From Pseudomonas umsongensis (GTDB lineage: Bacteria > Pseudomonadota > Gammaproteobacteria > Pseudomonadales > Pseudomonadaceae), in the NCBI RefSeq assembly GCF_002236105.1, contig NZ_NIWU01000002.1, positions 1,240,001-1,304,000 of the forward strand: a stretch of DNA of 64,000 bases, in the 5' to 3' direction. Below the pieces are notes generated by a model. The model was not told the DNA's origin and made no database searches. It was given only the letters and a program-made list of their open reading frames with translations. The first letter of the stretch is position 1, and each line of letters begins with the position of its first letter. A program made the translations under genes and the position numbers. This document shows positions 60,501-64,000 of this stretch, piece after piece.

Positions 60501-63225
60501 AGGGCAACCAGACAATCGACAGCAGCGCACGCATGAAATGCTGGCCCGAGGTCCGCAATGCCGCACTCAGGTGTTGTCCCAATGGAATATCGGCAGGTTT
60601 CTGTACCAGCGCCAGTACCGATTGCAGCAAGGGTTGGAGAAAGACCAGGATGACCACCGCCAATGTCCAGGAGGCGGCTTCGTTGGTTTCCAACCAGCCC
60701 CAGGCCAGCATGGTCAGGAAAGCGCCTGGTTCCAGGCTGCGGCGCAGGTTGTCAAAGATCTTCCAGCGGGCAAGGTTGCTCAGGCGGTTGGGCGCGAAGC
60801 CTCCCTGGGGTTTGGGTGCCCACGGCAAGGCCCAGTACAGCACTTGCCAGTCTCCGCGAATCCAGCGATGGCGACGTTTGGCATCGGCGCTGTAGCGCGA
60901 CGGGTACTCCTCATACAGCTGTACATCGCTGAGCAGCCCGCAGCGGGCGTAGCAGCCTTCGATCAAGTCATGGCTGAGGATGCGGTTGTCGGGCAGGCAG
61001 CCTTCGAGCGCCTGTTCGAAGGCGTCGACGGCATAGATGCCCTTGCCGATGAAGGAACCGTTGCGGAACAGGTCTTGATAAACATCAGAGACGGCGCGGG
61101 TATAGGGGTCGATACCCGCATCGCTGCCAAACAGGCGGGCATAGGTGGAACGTGCCGTGCTCGGCAGGCTGATTCCCACGCGGGGTTGGAGGATGGCGTA
61201 GCCACTGACGATCTTGCCGCTTTGTTCATCGAAAACCGGATGGTTCAACGGGTGCATCATGGTACCGATGCACTGACGCGCGACATCCCGGGGCAGCAAG
61301 GTATCGGTGTCCAGGGTGATGACGAAGCGCACCGCACTCAGCGGAGCGATATCCCCGACGATCAACGCAAAACGCTCCTGCCCTTTGCCCCGCAGCAAGG
61401 CGTTGAGCTCGGCGAGCTTGCCGCGCTTGCGTTCATGCCCCATCCATACCCGCTCGGTGGCGCACCACTGCCTGGGCCGGTGCAGCAGGAAGAACCGGTC
61501 GTCCTGGCCATCGGCATACTTGTGGTTCAGCGCATCGATCAGTTGACGCGCCAGTTCAAGCAGCTCGGCGTCCTCGGGCATCACTTGGGCAGGGGCGTCC
61601 ATTAAGTCACTGAGCAGGGCGAAATGCAGATTGGCATCGCGATTGGCCAGAAACCGCACTTCGAGGCCTTCCGCGAGGGCCTCGATGTCGCCAGCGTTGG
61701 CAAACAGCGTCGGCACTACGACCAGCGTTCGCGCCTCGACCGGTATGCCCTTGCTGTAGTCCAGGCGCGGCAGTAGCGACGGGGCTACCGTGAGGGTCAC
61801 CAGCCAGTTGACCAACCCGATCGCCAGACGGCTGGTCATCAACAGCGCGGGCACGGCGAGCAGCACCAGGCACCAGATGGGCGTGCCGCTGTAGTAAGCG
61901 CTGCTGAGAAATGGCCAGGCCAGCAACAGTGTCAGCAGCAGTGCAGGGCCCAGGTAGAACTTCAGCGGGGCGCTCTGCAACAGCCGCTTCCAGCGCTCGA
62001 GCAGCGACACGCTGGCGTGCAGCGCCTGCTCAAGGTGGGGCAACCCTTCAGCCACCAGGTAATAACCCACATGCCCGGTCACGTGGCCCGTGGACTGTGG
62101 GGTCGCGGCCAGTTCGATGGCCGCTTCTGCCACCATGGTTTCTGACTGCACGCAATGCCGGGCGAGGCGTTCGACCACATGGCGGTAACGATCGCGGGTG
62201 GCGAAGTCCATGTTCGCGTAGACGCCTGCCGGGTCCGTGCACAATACCTGTTCGACATGACTGAGCAGCTCGACGAACTCGCGCCAATCGGTCGCTGCCA
62301 GCAAGCGCAGGCTGGCGATGCTGTTGCTGATGGACACCTGGTCACCGGATTGCTGCTGGGCATCCATCTGCACCAGGCGTTCGACGGTGAAGCCGGACTC
62401 GCTCAGCGTTTGTTCAATCCATGCCATGGGCAATATCAGCGCGGCGCTTTGCCCTTGCAGGCGGCGGGCCAGTTCCGCAACGAATGAGGGGGTCATCGGC
62501 GGTGCCGAGCGCGCCATGTCGGCAACGGTCAACACCACGCTCTTGGCGTCGCGCTCGGCAATCTCGATCAACCGATCGGCCCAGTCATCGGCGAGGTTGC
62601 GGTCTTCCCGGTTGGCCATTACCCGGGATGCCACGCGCCGCAAGTTCTCGATCAGCGCCAGTCGTAGCATGATCGGGATTGCCCAGAGCTCGCCCAGGGC
62701 CAACGGCGTGATGGTCTGATAAGAGGCGATGAAACAATTGAGGCTTTGCGCGTCGACCCGGCCATCGCCATGAGCAATGGTCTCCAGGGCGATGTCGTAG
62801 ACCCGCGGCAGGCCGGTCGAAGGGCCTTCGGCCAGGCGGGGCAGCTCGCGGCTATAGCCGTCGGGCAGGTGGGTCCTGGCGGTACGGATGTTTTCTTCGA
62901 TCAGGTAGAAGTTGTCCAGCAGCCATTCCGCCGCAGGGGTGGCGCGTCGGCTGGAAAGTTGTACGGTCTTGAGCGCCGCGCAGCTGCGTTCGAGCAGCAG
63001 CTGGTTGTCAGTCAGGCGGCCCAGCAAGGCGTCCTTTCTTGAAAGACGCCCAAGCACATGTTGGCGGGCCAGTACGATACCGTGATCTGCCATCTGCTGC
63101 GCATTGAACAGGTCGGAACGCAGGATGGGCTCGTACTCGAACTTGTGTCGCGCGGCACTCCACCTGAGCCAGATGGTCGGTGAGCGCCACAGGCTGGACA
63201 GCGTGCGAGTCAGGATATTTTGCAT
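54553..63225 (-). CDS. ndvB: Cyclic beta-1,2-glucan synthase (giant GT84-GH94 enzyme)
   Basis: 2890 residues, ATG 63225 with GAAGGA upstream. N-terminal membrane helices (about 430-475), a glycosyltransferase domain with TLDTDTLLPRD (about 638) and RHRWIRGDWQ (about 785), more membrane helices (to about 980), a glycoamylase-like region, and two GH94/phosphorylase-like domains with RETGGGQYTHAAVW-type motifs and GDWNDGMNRVG (about 2555). It matches Brucella Cgs / rhizobial NdvB. It makes, cyclises and sets the length of osmoregulated periplasmic glucans. No exporter (NdvA) is adjacent. Confidence 0.93.
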   Translation of the reverse strand: MQNILTRTLSSLWRSPTIWLRWSAARHKFEYEPILRSDLFNAQQMADHGIVLARQHVLGRLSRKDALLGRLTDNQLLLERSCAALKTVQLSSRRATPAAEWLLDNFYLIEENIRTARTHLPDGYSRELPRLAEGPSTGLPRVYDIALETIAHGDGRVDAQSLNCFIASYQTITPLALGELWAIPIMLRLALIENLRRVASRVMANREDRNLADDWADRLIEIAERDAKSVVLTVADMARSAPPMTPSFVAELARRLQGQSAALILPMAWIEQTLSESGFTVERLVQMDAQQQSGDQVSISNSIASLRLLAATDWREFVELLSHVEQVLCTDPAGVYANMDFATRDRYRHVVERLARHCVQSETMVAEAAIELAATPQSTGHVTGHVGYYLVAEGLPHLEQALHASVSLLERWKRLLQSAPLKFYLGPALLLTLLLAWPFLSSAYYSGTPIWCLVLLAVPALLMTSRLAIGLVNWLVTLTVAPSLLPRLDYSKGIPVEARTLVVVPTLFANAGDIEALAEGLEVRFLANRDANLHFALLSDLMDAPAQVMPEDAELLELARQLIDALNHKYADGQDDRFFLLHRPRQWCATERVWMGHERKRGKLAELNALLRGKGQERFALIVGDIAPLSAVRFVITLDTDTLLPRDVARQCIGTMMHPLNHPVFDEQSGKIVSGYAILQPRVGISLPSTARSTYARLFGSDAGIDPYTRAVSDVYQDLFRNGSFIGKGIYAVDAFEQALEGCLPDNRILSHDLIEGCYARCGLLSDVQLYEEYPSRYSADAKRRHRWIRGDWQVLYWALPWAPKPQGGFAPNRLSNLARWKIFDNLRRSLEPGAFLTMLAWGWLETNEAASWTLAVVILVFLQPLLQSVLALVQKPADIPLGQHLSAALRTSGQHFMRALLSIVWLPSDALLSLDAIGRSLWRMLVSKRRLLQWQPSREVERSSGNTLPGMYKSMWIAPALALILFAALLPSVAVLALAAPLLLVWLASPAIAWWISLPTTPVGFNPSAQDLRFLRMLSRQTWAFFDRYVGPEDNWLPPDNVQEIPKPTIAHRTSPTNMGMALLSHLAAHDFGYLSTGLLLERITAMLESMTGLERHHGHFYNWYDTQTLQPLAPRYVSTVDSGNLVGLLLTLRPGLLGLADTPLFDQRTLGGLADTLDVLQQALQDANLDDRTVLELRAKVDSAIVQDTPDSFLQVLDQADALAIDTAPPSAEEVHYWLQALQAQCTELRAERLRFTLPPAPAQAKAAKPTPTTSTSSLRQLAELDCTLWPPADQAQVQVVQRLARARIIHLEQLAELSASLASMDFTFLYDAQRDLFSIGYNADERRLDNGYYDLLASEVRLTNFVVIAQGQLPQQAWFTLGRLLSNNRGVPVLLSWSGSMFEYLMPNLIMPSYEGTLLEQTCRAAVALQIEHGHQLGIPWGVSESGYNTLDAHFNYQYRAFGVPGLGLKRGLAEDTVIAPYASALALMVEPQAACRNLQRLAAQGSAGRYGLYEAVDYTEARLPRGQRYAVVRSFMAHHQGMSLLALTSLLLDRPMQRRFESIPAFQATVLLLQERVPKTAAPYLHATQAPANGENGTQETRLRVFADPGRKRPAVQLLSNGRYHVMLSSAGGGYSRCNDIAVTRWHEDATRDNWGMFCYLRDVSSGAFWSSAHQPTLHQPESHEAIFSDARAEFRVRELDFDTHTEIVVSPEDDIELRRLHITNRGRVRRSVEITTYAEVVLAPAISDAMHPAFSNLFVQTELVPALQAIVCTRRRRSSEEAVPWMCHLLAAHGVDIDAISYETDRARFIGRGRNVAAPAALDGNVKTLSGSAGSVLDPIVAIRCRITLEPGQTATIDLVTGIADSREGCLYLINKYRDRHLADRVFDLAWTHSQVLLRQLNVSQEDARLFEQMAASILYANAALRAENSVLMANRRNQSSLWGQAISGDLPIVLLQIATVENIELVHQLVKAHAYWRQKGLIVDLVIWNEDQAGYRQQLQDLIMGVVTSGSEASLIDHPGGIFVRPAQQLSNEDRTLILSVARLVLSEDKGGIAEQIQRRHASPVYPALVPLLKRQAKAAAALPVVEGLLLGNAYGGFSADGNEYVMTLQPGRPTPAPWANVLANPHFGTVISESGGAYTWMENAHEFRLSPWHNDPLTDASGEAIYVRDEETGHFWSVTPQPCPGTGAYRTRHGFGYSVFEHDEDGIHTELWVYVALDASIKFSHLQVRNRSGRARRLSTTCYVEWVLGDLRSKSAMHVVTEADPTSGALFARNAYSIEFCERVAFLDTDSTDTTLSGDRTEFIGRNGSLKAPAGLQQARLSGRTGGGFDPCAAIQVAVDLDNGDDQDVVFRLGAARDTASALRQVQQYRGLGAATAQLEAVREHWRSQLGVIQVQTPDPSINVMVNGWLMYQVIACRFQARSGYYQSGGAIGFRDQLQDSMAMIHADPASVRGHLLLCAAHQYAEGDVQHWWHPPLDRGVRSGCSDDYLWLALATSHYVSVTADLSVLAEPVGYLEGRPLNAGEESYYDLPGKSHLEESLYQHCVRAIEHSLQRGSHGLPLIGTGDWNDGMNRVGHLGRGESVWLGFFGFEVLQQFAITAQLHGDPVFAQRCTQQAALLQASLEEHAWDGSWYRRAWFDDGQVLGSANNDECRIDSISQSWSVLSGAASQTRRRTAMASLEQHLVRPDTGAVLLLDPPFDAGVLEPGYIKGYVPGVRENGGQYTHAAVWAGMAFAELGDNTRAWRLLDMINPAGHEIAKRIDTYKVEPYVMAADVYGTPPHAGRGGWTWYTGSAGWTYRFIVESLLGLQRVGTSLHIEPLLAPGWAGYTLHYRHGVTTYHIEVRPGTTTTLAIMLDGELLGQDALQLSDDGRDHQVLVTCPVKAHQPPLPGYDRTVETDLER

Positions 63226-63619
63226 GAAATCCTTCGTACGACCCGCGCAGCGCAGATCGCATATGGAATGAAGGCGGTTCTACGCCAGGCCAGGTGTGCG
63301 GGCGTTGCGCCGCCGGGCGCAGCATTCCAGTGATGAGTGTGGGGTGTTCAGCGGCGCGAAGTCTGTTCGGTAGCGAACATAGGCAGTGTTGGAGGCAGGC
63401 AGCGGTAGGGTCGGCGCAAGAGAAAATCGGCAGGCCAGGTATCTGCGACGGCGATGACTGTGGCCGAAGACAAGGGACCAGCCGTTGATGACTGATCAGT
63501 TCTGTTTGCGACCGAACACGGGTCCCGTGTCGAGATCAGGTACGGAGGTGGCGTGATCAGGTAATTGATTTGGCGGAAAAGCCGGGTAAGGTGGCGCATC
63601 TTTTGCCGCGGTGCCCACA
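63226..63619. other. 394-bp gap between ndvB and the permease gene
   Basis: No convincing gene on either strand; the minus-strand frame at 63348-63626 (92 codons) lacks a recognisable product or ribosome site. Must contain the two divergent promoters. A REP was not seen. Confidence 0.45.
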
Positions 63620-64000
63620 ATGACAAGCCCCAGTTTCAAGGATTCGAACGGCCAATTGGCGCAGGGCTTCAAGCCTCGTCACGTCACCATGCTTTCCATC
63701 GCCGGCATCATTGGTGCCGGCCTGTTCGTCGGGTCGGGGCATGCCATTGCCGCCGCTGGCCCGGCCGTCTTGCTGGCCTATCTGTTCTCCGGCCTGCTGG
63801 TCGTGCTGGTCATGCGCATGCTCGGGGAAATGGCGGTGGCCAATCCCGATACCGGATCGTTCTCTACCTATGCCGACCAGGCCATCGGGCGCTGGGCCGG
63901 GTTTACCATCGGTTGGCTTTATTGGTGGTTCTGGGTCCTGGTGATTCCCATCGAAGCCCTAGCGGCCGGCCATGTGCTGCACCAGTGGTTTCCCCAGGTC
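63620..64000 (+). CDS. Amino-acid permease, GABA-permease-like (3'-truncated by window edge)
   Basis: 127 codons are visible from ATG 63620 and remain open at the edge. APC superfamily start: GFKPRHVTMLSIAGIIGAGLFVGSGHAI, AAGPAVLLAYLFSGLLVVLVMRMLGEMAVANPDTGSFSTYADQAIGRWAGF, matching the AAT/GABA permease (GabP) branch. Three membrane segments are seen. Substrate cannot be fixed from this part. Confidence 0.9.
   Translation, partial: MTSPSFKDSNGQLAQGFKPRHVTMLSIAGIIGAGLFVGSGHAIAAAGPAVLLAYLFSGLLVVLVMRMLGEMAVANPDTGSFSTYADQAIGRWAGFTIGWLYWWFWVLVIPIEALAAGHVLHQWFPQV

Noticed and set aside
63348..63626. 92-codon minus-strand frame before the permease
   Set aside because: No ribosome site, no motif, and it overlaps the permease start region.

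Overview
The window is chromosomal DNA of a Pseudomonas, most likely the P. fluorescens group. This rests on the GC-rich coding sequence, on gene blocks that match my memory of Pseudomonas chromosomes (sthA / GDPD / PilZ / lolCDE; copSR / cupredoxin / queF / HAD / mlaA / rssB-rssC / tal; selD-selU), and on many intergenic palindromes of the Pseudomonas REP/REPIN type. No rRNA, tRNA, insertion sequence, prophage or CRISPR array was found. About 52 protein genes are supported. Two lie at the window edges and are partial. One 53-codon gene (metallothionein) was found by reading the DNA directly.

Layout. Positions 1-4.7 kb hold the end of an exopolysaccharide-type cluster: a six-hairpin glycosidase-like protein, a BcsA-like glycosyltransferase with a PilZ tail, and an OprM/NodT-type outer-membrane lipoprotein, all tightly coupled. 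4.8-12.2 kb hold apbE, the soluble transhydrogenase sthA, a glycerophosphodiesterase, a PilZ protein and the lipoprotein-release transporter lolC-lolD-lolE. 12.2-21 kb hold a copper-sensing pair (copS, copR) divergent from a periplasmic cupredoxin with a CopR box between them, then queF, DUF4404, a HAD-like protein without its nucleophile, mlaA, the partner-switch pair rssB-rssC and transaldolase. 21-31 kb hold a chemoreceptor, a NhaC-like antiporter, a LysR regulator divergent from two half-size DMT transporters, the metallothionein, two small conserved proteins, selD-selU and a histidine phosphatase. 31-39.5 kb hold two GST-fold proteins, a PhzF-like protein, a zinc-type hemB, an 800-bp non-coding composite repeat, an FAD monooxygenase, a DUF1615 lipoprotein, a secreted 13-residue-repeat protein and a CBS protein. 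39.8-52.3 kb hold DNA polymerase II, DUF1810, an aldo/keto reductase, a lipoprotein, a TauE-type exporter, an orphan amino-acid binding protein, an ornithine decarboxylase-antiporter pair, a TPR protein, a VOC protein and DUF4174. 52.5-64 kb hold a class C beta-lactamase directly behind a Crp/Fnr regulator, a 2890-residue cyclic beta-1,2-glucan synthase and the start of an amino-acid permease.

Functional links. Envelope functions dominate: polysaccharide synthesis, Lol and MlaA lipid/lipoprotein traffic, osmoregulated glucan, beta-lactamase and several lipoproteins. Metal handling recurs (CopRS-cupredoxin, metallothionein, zinc-type HemB). SelD and SelU together make 2-selenouridine in tRNA. 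The ornithine decarboxylase and antiporter form an ornithine/putrescine module. The most unusual items are the homogenised 39-bp repeat gene, the inverted pair of long intergenic repeats at 34.2-34.9 kb, two genes whose stop codon lies inside a REP element, the pseudo-HAD protein, the zinc-type HemB and the crp-ampC gene pair. All functional calls come from reading motifs and from memory of families; no database search was run.
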